Source of the DNA: Flavobacterium sp.
GTDB taxonomy: Bacteria > Bacteroidota > Bacteroidia > Flavobacteriales > Flavobacteriaceae
Assembly: GCF_020217025.1 (NCBI RefSeq)
Contig: NZ_JAIWOF010000056.1
Span: 1-10,000, forward strand
Reading direction: 5' to 3'
DNA length: 10,000 nucleotides
In this document: piece by piece, positions 1 to 6,136 of the stretch
Numbering within the stretch: the stretch's first letter is position 1
How the letters are laid out: each line of letters opens with the position of its first letter
Notes under the pieces: generated by a model
What the model was told of the DNA's origin: nothing
What the model saw: the letters and a program-made list of their open reading frames with translations, nothing else
The model's database searches: none
Program-made: the position numbers and the translations under genes

Positions 1-333
1 GTATTCAAAGTTGACCCAATTATGGTGTTATTATTAAGTTTTATAACTTGTGGATTGTATCTAATCTACTGGAATATAAAAGTAGCAGAAGTTATAAACG
101 CAGTATCAAACAGAGAAGTGATTTCTACACCAGTAGCTGTTTTCTCTGGATGTTGTTTGCCTGTAAATTTATATTTTTATTACGTTTTAGGTAAAGATGG
201 TTTACCAAATGTATACAAAAGAACAGGAGAATTGAATAAAGATCAATCTACTTTATTAATTATTCTAGGTTTGTTTTTTCCTTTTGCAGCCGCTATGATT
301 GTTCAAGGAGATATTAACAGATTATACAATTAA
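1..333 (+). CDS. DUF4234-like small membrane protein, 5' end outside the window
   Basis: The reading frame is open to the left edge, and the codons before the first ATG (position 22) encode VFKVDPI, which fits the family's N-terminal lead-in. I therefore read this as the last 110 residues of a gene that starts outside the window. Three hydrophobic segments are visible, at about fragment residues 7-25, 44-66 and 84-104. The first contains the SFITCGLYLIYW pattern typical of DUF4234-like proteins (short hydrophobic run, T-x-G-x-Y, aromatic pair, then a charged helix). A Cys-Cys pair sits at fragment residues 51-52 in the second segment. The protein is probably in the inner membrane and its function is unknown. 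Its 3' end overlaps the next gene by 35 bases in another frame, which suggests co-transcription and perhaps translational coupling. The family call rests on pattern recognition only. Confidence 0.7.
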   Translation, partial: VFKVDPIMVLLLSFITCGLYLIYWNIKVAEVINAVSNREVISTPVAVFSGCCLPVNLYFYYVLGKDGLPNVYKRTGELNKDQSTLLIILGLFFPFAAAMIVQGDINRLYN

Positions 334-772
334 AAAATTTATTTTAAATAGAATTTTAGGTATTACAGGTGCGGTTTTAACACTTGTAATACCTTTTGTT
401 TTGTGGCTTCAAAATACTAATCACTCGTTAGATAAAGAGCAGTCTTTTTGCCCACTAAAAGCTACAACAGGTTTTCCTTGTCCGTCATGCGGAATCACAA
501 AATCAATTGTTTATTTTTATGATGGAAATTTGCTCAAAAGTTTGAGTTTTCATCTTTTTGGGCCATTAGTTGTGGGGTTTTGTTTTTTTATTATCATTCT
601 TTTTTTGGTTGAACTTAAAGCAAAGAAAACCTACTTTAGAAAATGGTTTTATAACCGAAAATTAGCCTATTATTTAGCTGCTTTTCTAATAGGATACCAC
701 ATTATAAGATTAATTCTTTTTGTTCAAGACAATTCTTGGAATGACATTGTGCAACAAAGTATTTGGAAATAA
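299..772 (+). CDS. DUF2752 family membrane protein, TTG start
   Basis: This 157-residue protein has the DUF2752 signature CPLKATTGFPCPSCGITKS at residues 51-69, with cysteines at 51, 61 and 64 that resemble a small metal-binding knuckle. Hydrophobic segments lie at about residues 19-37, 86-104 and 123-142, so it is probably an inner-membrane protein. Its biochemical role is unknown. The start needs care. A TGA stop lies in frame at 296-298, immediately before the TTG at 299, and no in-frame ATG or GTG occurs before the first membrane segment. TTG at 299 is therefore the best conventional start, although a rarer ATT start at 329 or 341 cannot be excluded. The 35-base overlap with the upstream gene points to one transcript. 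A strong hairpin terminator follows directly after the stop codon. Confidence 0.82.
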   Translation: MFKEILTDYTIKKFILNRILGITGAVLTLVIPFVLWLQNTNHSLDKEQSFCPLKATTGFPCPSCGITKSIVYFYDGNLLKSLSFHLFGPLVVGFCFFIIILFLVELKAKKTYFRKWFYNRKLAYYLAAFLIGYHIIRLILFVQDNSWNDIVQQSIWK

Positions 773-802
773 AAAAGGCTTACAAATTCGTAAGCCTTTT
801 TT
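771..802. terminator. Bidirectional hairpin terminator
   Basis: A perfect 13-bp stem joins 771-783 to 790-802 around a 6-base loop (784-789). The stem has an A-tract on its left arm and a T-tract on its right arm around a GGCTTAC/GTAAGCC core, so it reads as an intrinsic terminator in both directions. It lies between the stop codons of the convergent DUF2752 gene (ends 772) and DUF805 gene (ends 809) and probably ends both transcripts. Confidence 0.9.
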
Positions 803-808
803 ATCTTA

Positions 809-1171
809 TTATTCTTGAGGTGTTCCAATTTCGTTAATCTCGTCTATTGGATTTTTTGGGTTTGGACCATATTCATTTACCGTTAATTCACCTTCAGTCA
901 TTGCTAAGATTAAGTTGTAAATTGGAATTAAAATATACCATCCACTTTTGCCAACATCATGCATTCTTCTTACGCCTACAGCAATTGATGGTAATAAAAC
1001 TGCTAAAGAATAAAATAAATTAATAAATCCTGTTTTCAAGACAAATAAGTCTAAGAAAGTTAAAGAATAGCTAAAAATTAGATTGAACAAGAAAAACATC
1101 CAATATTCTTTTCTTCTGGCTCTACCTTCAAAGTTTGCATAATTCTGCAAAACACTTAAGTAATACTTCAT
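809..1171 (-). CDS. DUF805 family membrane protein
   Basis: This 120-residue protein matches DUF805 (YhaH-like) along its length. The N-terminal part has F-E-G-R-A-R-R-K-E-Y-W at residues 14-24, hydrophobic segments follow at about 23-43, 48-66 and 77-91, and the hallmark GVRRMHDVGKSGWYILIP covers 66-83. The charged tail ends in the usual NEYGPNPK-type motif (99-106), followed by a short acidic extension. It is an inner-membrane protein of unknown function. The start ATG lies 32 bases after the stop codon of the olsF-like gene on the same strand. I see no promoter in that gap, so it is probably the second gene of an olsF transcript. The hairpin at 771-802 lies just beyond its stop. Confidence 0.88.
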   Translation of the reverse strand: MKYYLSVLQNYANFEGRARRKEYWMFFLFNLIFSYSLTFLDLFVLKTGFINLFYSLAVLLPSIAVGVRRMHDVGKSGWYILIPIYNLILAMTEGELTVNEYGPNPKNPIDEINEIGTPQE

Positions 1172-1203
1172 GATAAAATTAGTTTATAGTTGGTTAATAA
1201 ATT

Positions 1204-2994
1204 TTAGCCTTTCTCTTTTCTTTCTAATTCCGCTTGAAATTCTTCCATAACGGGTTTCATGGTGCTTTCAGGAATATCCGATATTCGAATGTACATTAAT
1301 CCGTCAACCGCATTATTAAACAATGGATCCACGTTAAAAGCAACAACTCTCGCGTTTTGTTTGATGTATTTTTTAATTAAAACCGGTAAACGTAAAGATC
1401 CTGGTTCTAATTCATCGATAATTTTATCAAATTTATTTAAGTCGGATTCTGTTTCGTTAAAAACAAAATCTTTATCAGCGTCTTTCAGTTTAACTTTAAA
1501 TTCTTTCTTCGGATGCACATATTGTGCAATGTATGGATCGTAATAATGAGACTTCATAAACTCAATCATCAATGATTTTGAAAATTCAGAAAACTGATTA
1601 CTAATACTTACACCACCAATTAAATATTTATGTTCAGGATAATGTAAAGTTGTGTGTACAATTCCTTTCCATAACAAGAACAATGGCATTGGTTTTTGTT
1701 GGTATTCTTTAATGATGAAGGCTCTACCCATTTCGATAGATTTGCTCATCATATCATACAATTCTGGTTCAAAACGGAACAATTCATGCAAATAAAAACC
1801 ATCAATTCCATGTTGTGGATAAATATGAGAGCCTAATCCCATACGGTAAGCACCAGCGATACATTGTGCTTCTTCATCCCATAAAAACATGTGATGATAA
1901 TATTTGTCGTAAGGATCCAAATCTAACGATTCGTTGGTTCCTTCACCAACTTCTCTAAACGTAATTTCGCGTAAACGACCAATTTCGTGTAAGATATTTG
2001 GAATTTTATCAGCGGTTACGAAGTAAACTTCATAATTTTTACTTTGTAATAAACGATAATCTCCTTTTTTCAAACAAGCCATCTCTTCCAAAATTTGATC
2101 GTGATTAGCTGGTTTTGCAATTTGTTTTGGAGGTTTTGGAATACTTAATTTTGGTAAATTAATTTTACTTTCATCCTCAAAAGCATTTGAAAGCATATAG
2201 GTTTTCTTTCTCAAGAATTCCCCATAACTTTCAATATCTTGGTATTCATTTTGTTCTGCTACCGAAATAGGTTTTCCAATACGAACTTTAATTACTCTAT
2301 CTTTTTGAGTAAGTAATTCACTTGGTAATTTAGCGGTTCTAAGTGTATCGTCAATTTTAGATAAGAAGTAAAATAATTTACTATTCTTAGCATGAAAATA
2401 AATGGGAACCACAGGAACTTGTGCTTTTCTAATAACTTTGATTGCGCCTTCTTCCCAAGGTTTATCAACGACTAACTTACCATCTTTATAAGTAGAAACT
2501 TCTCCTGCAGGAAACATTCCTAAAGGTTTTCCATCGCTTAAATGACGTAATGTTTCTTTGATTCCAACTACACTCGATTTAGCATCTTTATGATTTTCAA
2601 ACGGATTTACCGGCATGATGTAAGGCTTCATCGGTTCGATGCGGTGTAATAAAAAGTTGGCGATAATTTTGAAATTTGGTTCTCTTTCAAGCATTAATTT
2701 CAACAATAAAATACCATCAATTCCGCCAAGTGGATGATTAGAAATGGTAATATAAGCGCCGTCTTTTGGTAAACGTTTTAAATCTTCTTCTGGGATTTCA
2801 AATTTGATTTGGAATTCATCTAAAATAGCATTTAAGAATTCCAATTCACTCAAATGTTTGTTTCTATCATAAATTTTGTTCAGCGTAGAAATCTTAAGCA
2901 CTTTCATAAGCAACCAGCCCGAGAAAGTCCCGAAAACCCCATATTTATCAGCATTTATCGCTTTTGCAACTTCTTTAGCAGTAACTAAACCCAT
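1204..2994 (-). CDS. olsF: Bifunctional aminolipid acyltransferase (OlsF/GlsF type)
   Basis: The 596-residue protein joins two acyltransferase domains. The N-terminal half (about 75-275) is a PlsC-like O-acyltransferase, with NHPLGGID at 86-93 (His87 and Asp93 as the catalytic pair) and FPAGEVST at 161-168 in place of the glycerophosphate-binding FPEGTRS. A Pro/Lys-rich linker (about 280-298) leads to an OlsB-like, GNAT-fold N-acyltransferase (about 310-500), recognisable by EMGRAFI at 421-427 and YLIGGVSIS at 457-465. In the family, the C-terminal domain N-acylates an amino acid with a 3-hydroxy fatty acid and the N-terminal domain adds the second acyl chain, giving phosphorus-free membrane lipids. 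A fused OlsF is known from Flavobacterium johnsoniae and Serratia. Ornithine, glycine or a serine-glycine dipeptide could be the head group; the sequence alone does not say which. An in-frame TAA immediately before the ATG fixes the start. It is probably co-transcribed with the DUF805 gene. Confidence 0.85.
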   Translation of the reverse strand: MGLVTAKEVAKAINADKYGVFGTFSGWLLMKVLKISTLNKIYDRNKHLSELEFLNAILDEFQIKFEIPEEDLKRLPKDGAYITISNHPLGGIDGILLLKLMLEREPNFKIIANFLLHRIEPMKPYIMPVNPFENHKDAKSSVVGIKETLRHLSDGKPLGMFPAGEVSTYKDGKLVVDKPWEEGAIKVIRKAQVPVVPIYFHAKNSKLFYFLSKIDDTLRTAKLPSELLTQKDRVIKVRIGKPISVAEQNEYQDIESYGEFLRKKTYMLSNAFEDESKINLPKLSIPKPPKQIAKPANHDQILEEMACLKKGDYRLLQSKNYEVYFVTADKIPNILHEIGRLREITFREVGEGTNESLDLDPYDKYYHHMFLWDEEAQCIAGAYRMGLGSHIYPQHGIDGFYLHELFRFEPELYDMMSKSIEMGRAFIIKEYQQKPMPLFLLWKGIVHTTLHYPEHKYLIGGVSISNQFSEFSKSLMIEFMKSHYYDPYIAQYVHPKKEFKVKLKDADKDFVFNETESDLNKFDKIIDELEPGSLRLPVLIKKYIKQNARVVAFNVDPLFNNAVDGLMYIRISDIPESTMKPVMEEFQAELERKEKG

Positions 2995-3019
2995 TTATTT
3001 TTGTTTATTGAGCAAGAAA

Positions 3020-3027
3020 CAAAGATA
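3020..3027 (-). promoter_or_regulatory. -7 promoter box for the olsF-like gene
   Basis: On the minus strand the sequence reads TATCTTTG, an exact match to the Bacteroidota -7 consensus TAnnTTTG. It ends 25 bases before the ATG at 2994, a normal leader length. I see no clear TTG -33 element at the expected distance, so the call rests on the -7 box and its placement. Confidence 0.55.
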
Positions 3028-3035
3028 AGAATTTT

Positions 3036-3049
3036 GCTGAATTTTCAGC
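3036..3049. repeat. Short inverted repeat upstream of olsF
   Basis: GCTGAA and TTCAGC form a perfect 6-bp inverted repeat with a 2-base spacer. It lies 8 bases upstream of the olsF -7 box, between the -7 and -33 positions, where a repressor or activator site could sit. A repeat this short can arise by chance in AT-rich DNA. Confidence 0.25.
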
Positions 3050-3161
3050 ACTTTTCATCAGGTATTAAAAAAGGGTATTTTGTTAGATTTTTTAGTAGTC
3101 TGATAGTTAGTAAATTATGAATTCCTTAGATTCTAAACTTTATTTTTAAAAACCTTTTTCC

Positions 3162-3169
3162 TATATTTG
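3162..3169 (+). promoter_or_regulatory. -7 promoter box for xth
   Basis: TATATTTG matches the Bacteroidota -7 consensus TAnnTTTG exactly and ends 20 bases before the xth ATG. No convincing TTG is found 17-23 bases upstream, where the sequence is an A/T run. The intergenic stretch 2995-3189 otherwise holds the divergent olsF promoter and no gene that I can support. Confidence 0.55.
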
Positions 3170-3189
3170 GTCAAAAGCTAGAGAAGTAA

Positions 3190-3951
3190 ATGAAAATCAT
3201 ATCATACAACGTTAACGGAATTCGAGCAGCTATAACCAAAGGATTTTTAGAATGGTTGCAACAAGCGAATCCAGATGTTATTTGTTTGCAAGAAATTAAA
3301 GCAACCGAAGACCAAATTCCAAAATTAGAAATTGAAGCAGCAGGTTATCCATATCAATACTATTTTCCAGCGGAAAAAAAAGGGTATAGTGGTGTAGCGA
3401 TTTTGTCTAAAATTGAACCAAAAAAGGTAGTTTTTGGAACAGGAATTCCGCATATGGATTTTGAAGGAAGAAATCTGCGTTTGGATTTTGATGGCTTATC
3501 GGTAATGAGTTTGTACCTTCCATCTGGCACAAATATTGATAGATTAGATCATAAATTCAAGTACATGGACGACTTTCAAAACTATGTAAATGAGTTGAAA
3601 AAAGAAGTTCCAAACCTTGTGATTTGTGGCGATTATAATATTTGTCACGAAGCTATCGATATTCATGATCCAATTAGAAATGCAAAAATTTCAGGGTTTT
3701 TACCTGAAGAGCGCGCTTGGTTAGATAGTTTTATGAAAAGTGGTTTTATCGATACTTTTCGTCATTTAAACAAAGAACCACATAATTACAGTTGGTGGAG
3801 TTATAGAGCCAATGCCCGAAATAATAATAAAGGTTGGAGGATTGATTACTGTTTGGCAGCCGAACCTTTGAAAGATAAAATTCAAAGAGCCTTAATTTTG
3901 CCAGAAGCCAAACATTCCGACCACTGCCCAGTTTTAGTAGAAATTAAATAA
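3190..3951 (+). CDS. xth: Exodeoxyribonuclease III (AP endonuclease)
   Basis: This 253-residue protein is a complete ExoIII/AP endonuclease of the endonuclease/exonuclease/phosphatase fold. It cleaves the backbone 5' of abasic sites and removes nucleotides from 3' ends during base-excision repair in the cytoplasm. The expected catalytic residues are all in place: Asn7 in SYNVNGIRAA, Glu35 in CLQEIKA, Tyr109 in the SLYLPSG block, Asp148 and Asn150 in GDYNICH, and Asp244-His245 in HSDHCPV. The substrate-contact block SWWSYRANAR (201-210) and WRIDYCL (216-222) are also typical. The length is normal for the shorter bacterial type (the E. coli enzyme is somewhat longer). The ATG lies 20 bases after a -7 promoter box. 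The OmpA-type lipoprotein gene follows after 27 bases and probably shares the transcript. ExoA is an equally valid name. Confidence 0.95.
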   Translation: MKIISYNVNGIRAAITKGFLEWLQQANPDVICLQEIKATEDQIPKLEIEAAGYPYQYYFPAEKKGYSGVAILSKIEPKKVVFGTGIPHMDFEGRNLRLDFDGLSVMSLYLPSGTNIDRLDHKFKYMDDFQNYVNELKKEVPNLVICGDYNICHEAIDIHDPIRNAKISGFLPEERAWLDSFMKSGFIDTFRHLNKEPHNYSWWSYRANARNNNKGWRIDYCLAAEPLKDKIQRALILPEAKHSDHCPVLVEIK

Positions 3952-3978
3952 GAATCAATTAATCAAAAATAGAAAATA

Positions 3979-4944
3979 ATGATTAGAAAAATTGCCCTTG
4001 CTTGCGTAGTTTTAAGTTTAACTACTTCATGCGTTTCTAAAAAAATCTACCAAGATTTAGAAAACAAATATGCCGATTTAAAGAAAGAACACAACGCTTT
4101 ATCGGATGAAAATACCACTTTAAAAACCGATAAAAATCAGTTAGAAGCGGATAAAAATAAACTGCAATCGGAATTAGATAAAACTAAGGCAGAACGCGAT
4201 AGATTAGCAGCTGATTATGCAGCAACCAAAAAGAGTTTAGATAATTTAAAAGCTTCATACGCTGCACTTGAAAAAGATAGCAATGATGCTTTAGAAGCCA
4301 ATATTAATAAAAACAGACAATTGTTGGCTGAGTTAGAAGCTAAACAAAAAGCTTTAGCAGCGGAACAAGATCGTTTAAATAAATTGAAAAAAGACCTAGA
4401 AGCATCTTCAGCACGTTTAGCTGAGTTAGAAAAAATGATGGCTGATAAAGATGCGGCTATGAAAAAGCTAAAAGAAACGTTATCTAAATCTTTAAAAGCA
4501 TTTGAAGGGAAAGGATTAACAGTAACAGAAAAAGATGGTAAGGTATATGTTTCTATGGAAAACAAATTACTTTTCGAATCAGGAAGTTGGACAGTGGGTT
4601 CTGAAGGTAAAAAAGCGGTGGATTTAGTTGGTAAAGTTTTAGGAGACAATCCAGATATTTCCGTTTTAATTGAAGGTCACACGGATAATGATAAAATCAC
4701 TGGAACTATTGGAGGTGGAGTGGAAAACAACTGGGATTTATCTACAAAACGCGCAACTGCAATCGTAAATATTTTATCGGCTAATGCTAAAGTAAAAAAA
4801 GAAAACTTAACAGCTGCTGGTCGTGGTGAGTATGCTCCTTTAATGAGTAACGAAACAGCTGAAGGTAAAGCAAAAAACAGAAGAATCGAAATCATCTTAA
4901 CACCTAAGTTAGATGAGATTTCAAAAATGTTGAATGACCTATAA
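3979..4944 (+). CDS. OmpA-domain lipoprotein with long coiled coil
   Basis: This 321-residue protein begins with a lipoprotein signal peptide. Cys18 is preceded by LTTS, a relaxed lipobox with Thr at -3, and followed by VSKK. From about residue 22 to 172 it is almost entirely Lys/Glu/Ala/Leu-rich helix with heptad-like spacing (for example Leu48, Leu55, Leu62), a strong coiled coil that includes a repeated DKNxL unit. The C-terminal part (about 180-310) is an OmpA-type peptidoglycan-binding domain: IEGHTDND at 231-238, NWDLSTKRA at 251-259 with Asp253 and Arg258 as the likely diaminopimelate-binding pair, AAGRGEYAP at 279-287, and NRRIEIIL at 300-307. It probably anchors a membrane to the cell wall. 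The basic residues after the Cys lack the acidic surface-export signal, so a periplasm-facing location is more likely. It follows xth by 27 bases without a visible promoter of its own and ends at a hairpin terminator. Confidence 0.9.
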   Translation: MIRKIALACVVLSLTTSCVSKKIYQDLENKYADLKKEHNALSDENTTLKTDKNQLEADKNKLQSELDKTKAERDRLAADYAATKKSLDNLKASYAALEKDSNDALEANINKNRQLLAELEAKQKALAAEQDRLNKLKKDLEASSARLAELEKMMADKDAAMKKLKETLSKSLKAFEGKGLTVTEKDGKVYVSMENKLLFESGSWTVGSEGKKAVDLVGKVLGDNPDISVLIEGHTDNDKITGTIGGGVENNWDLSTKRATAIVNILSANAKVKKENLTAAGRGEYAPLMSNETAEGKAKNRRIEIILTPKLDEISKMLNDL

Positions 4945-4964
4945 CATTTCATAAAAGATTGATA

Positions 4965-4997
4965 AAAAAGGCTTGAGTTCTAAATTCAAGCCTTTTT
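4965..4997 (+). terminator. Hairpin terminator after the OmpA-type lipoprotein gene
   Basis: A perfect 12-bp stem joins 4965-4976 to 4986-4997 around a 9-base loop. It has an A-tract, a GGCTTGA/TCAAGCC core and a T-tract, starts 20 bases after the stop codon, and probably ends the xth-lipoprotein transcript. Its GGCTT/AAGCC core resembles the hairpin at 771-802. The tas promoter begins 18 bases after it. Confidence 0.87.
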
Positions 4998-5014
4998 CTT
5001 TGGTTGAAACTTTG

Positions 5015-5022
5015 TAACTTTG
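5015..5022 (+). promoter_or_regulatory. -7 promoter box for tas
   Basis: TAACTTTG matches the Bacteroidota -7 consensus TAnnTTTG exactly and ends 24 bases before the ATG at 5047. It overlaps the possible TTG start at 5020, which argues that translation begins at 5047 and not at the TTG. No well-spaced -33 TTG is visible, because the expected position falls in the preceding terminator. Confidence 0.5.
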
Positions 5023-5046
5023 AACTTTAAATTTTCAAATTCTGAA

Positions 5047-6087
5047 ATGAACTATACAACACTACCTAATACCGAACTAAAAGTCAGTAAAATCTGTTTA
5101 GGAACGATGACTTTTGGAAATCAAAATACTGAAAGTGAATCGCATTCGCAATTGGATTATGCCATTGAAAAAGGAATTAATTTTATCGATACGGCTGAAA
5201 TGTATCCAATTGGCGGTAACGCTCAAATCTTTGGAAGTACCGAACGTCACATCGGAACTTGGATTAAGAAAATTGGTGCATCTGAACGTGAGAAATTGGT
5301 TTTAGCTACCAAAATTGCTGGACCAAATCGCGGAATGGAATACATTCGTCAACCATTAGATTTTTCGAAGAAAAGCATTCACGAAGCAGTAGAATTGAGT
5401 TTAAAAAATCTTCAAACCGACTATATCGATTTATACCAAATGCATTGGCCAGAACGTGTGATGAACATGTTTCAAAAACGAGGTGTTCAGGAATTAGATC
5501 CAAAATGGCAAGACAATATTTTTGATGTATTAACTGTTTATGACGGATTAATCAAGGAAGGAAAAATCAAACATATTGGACTTTCAAATGAAAATCCTTG
5601 GGGTGTGATGCGTTTTTTAATGGAAAGTGAAAAACACGGTTTGCCTAGAATTGCCACGATTCAAAATCCATTTTCATTGTTGAATCGATTGTATGAAGTA
5701 GGTTTGTCAGAAATTGGAATGCGTGAAAATGTTGGATTATTAGCGTATTCACCATTAGGTTTCGGATTTTTGTCTGGAAAATATTTGAACGGTTATCCCG
5801 AAAATTCTCGTATGAAATTGTTTCCAAATTTCGTTCGTTATACCAATGAAAATTGTTTTAAAGCAACCAAACTATACAAAGAATTAGCCGAAGCAAACGG
5901 ATTAACGTTAACGCAAATGGCGATTGCTTTTGTAAACCGTCAAAAATTTGTGACTTCAACGATTATTGGAGCCACGACTATGGAACAATTACAAGAAAAT
6001 ATTGCTGCTTTTGACACGATTTTATCCGATGAAATTGTGGCTGAAATAGAGAAAATTCAGGAGTTAATTCCGAATCCGGCGCCTTAA
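5047..6087 (+). CDS. tas: Tas-type NADP(H)-dependent aldo/keto reductase
   Basis: From the ATG at 5047 the protein has 346 residues, the length I recall for E. coli Tas. It opens in the family style with NYTTLPNTELKVSKICLGT and ends in PAP as E. coli Tas does. The aldo/keto reductase tetrad is complete: Asp48 and Tyr53 in IDTAEMY, Lys89 in LATK, and His133 in YQMHWP. NADP(H)-binding features include GLSNE at 178-182, QNPFSLLNR at 206-214, AYSPLGFG at 233-240 and IIGATTMEQLQENI at 306-319. It is a cytoplasmic TIM-barrel oxidoreductase that should reduce aldehydes or ketones; the physiological substrate of Tas proteins is not well defined. A longer reading from TTG at 5020 would add nine residues but overlaps the promoter box and breaks the match to the family's N-terminus. 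The gene stands alone between two terminators. Confidence 0.9.
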   Translation: MNYTTLPNTELKVSKICLGTMTFGNQNTESESHSQLDYAIEKGINFIDTAEMYPIGGNAQIFGSTERHIGTWIKKIGASEREKLVLATKIAGPNRGMEYIRQPLDFSKKSIHEAVELSLKNLQTDYIDLYQMHWPERVMNMFQKRGVQELDPKWQDNIFDVLTVYDGLIKEGKIKHIGLSNENPWGVMRFLMESEKHGLPRIATIQNPFSLLNRLYEVGLSEIGMRENVGLLAYSPLGFGFLSGKYLNGYPENSRMKLFPNFVRYTNENCFKATKLYKELAEANGLTLTQMAIAFVNRQKFVTSTIIGATTMEQLQENIAAFDTILSDEIVAEIEKIQELIPNPAP

Positions 6088-6097
6088 TAAAGTAAAA

Positions 6098-6130
6098 AAA
6101 CCTGACAAGTTCATGAAGCCTGTCAGGTTT
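6098..6130. terminator. Bidirectional hairpin terminator between tas and the MuiA-like gene
   Basis: A perfect 10-bp stem, AAACCTGACA (6098-6107) with TGTCAGGTTT (6121-6130), encloses a 13-base loop. A-rich sequence lies to the left (from 6094) and AAAATTTT to the right. It sits between the convergent stop codons at 6087 and 6137 and could end transcripts from both sides. Confidence 0.8.
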
Positions 6131-6136
6131 AAAATT

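Noticed and set aside
1259..1543. 94-codon plus-strand open frame
   Set aside because: It lies entirely antisense to the conserved C-terminal part of the olsF-like gene and has no family features or leader of its own.
2995..3189. Possible small gene or RNA in the olsF-xth intergenic region
   Set aside because: Only tiny open frames such as a 10-codon one near 3117 occur, with no hairpin terminator or conserved structure; two divergent promoters explain the space.
4116..4190. Repeated DKNxL-coding units in the lipoprotein gene as a DNA repeat
   Set aside because: The repetition is at the protein level, from heptad-like helix composition; the DNA copies are not identical enough to call a separate repeat element.
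4215..4952. Two minus-strand open frames (4215-4649 and 4677-4952)
   Set aside because: Both are antisense to the coiled coil and OmpA domain of the lipoprotein gene; the Ser/Leu/Phe-rich translation is what a Lys/Glu/Ala-rich coding strand gives in reverse.
5020..5046. Nine-codon N-terminal extension of tas from TTG
   Set aside because: The TTG overlaps the -7 box, and the ATG at 5047 gives the family's usual N-terminus and length.
5114..5827. Three short open frames within tas (5114-5305 plus, 5306-5503 minus, 5645-5827 minus)
   Set aside because: All overlap the well-conserved aldo/keto reductase frame, and none has a recognisable domain or promoter.
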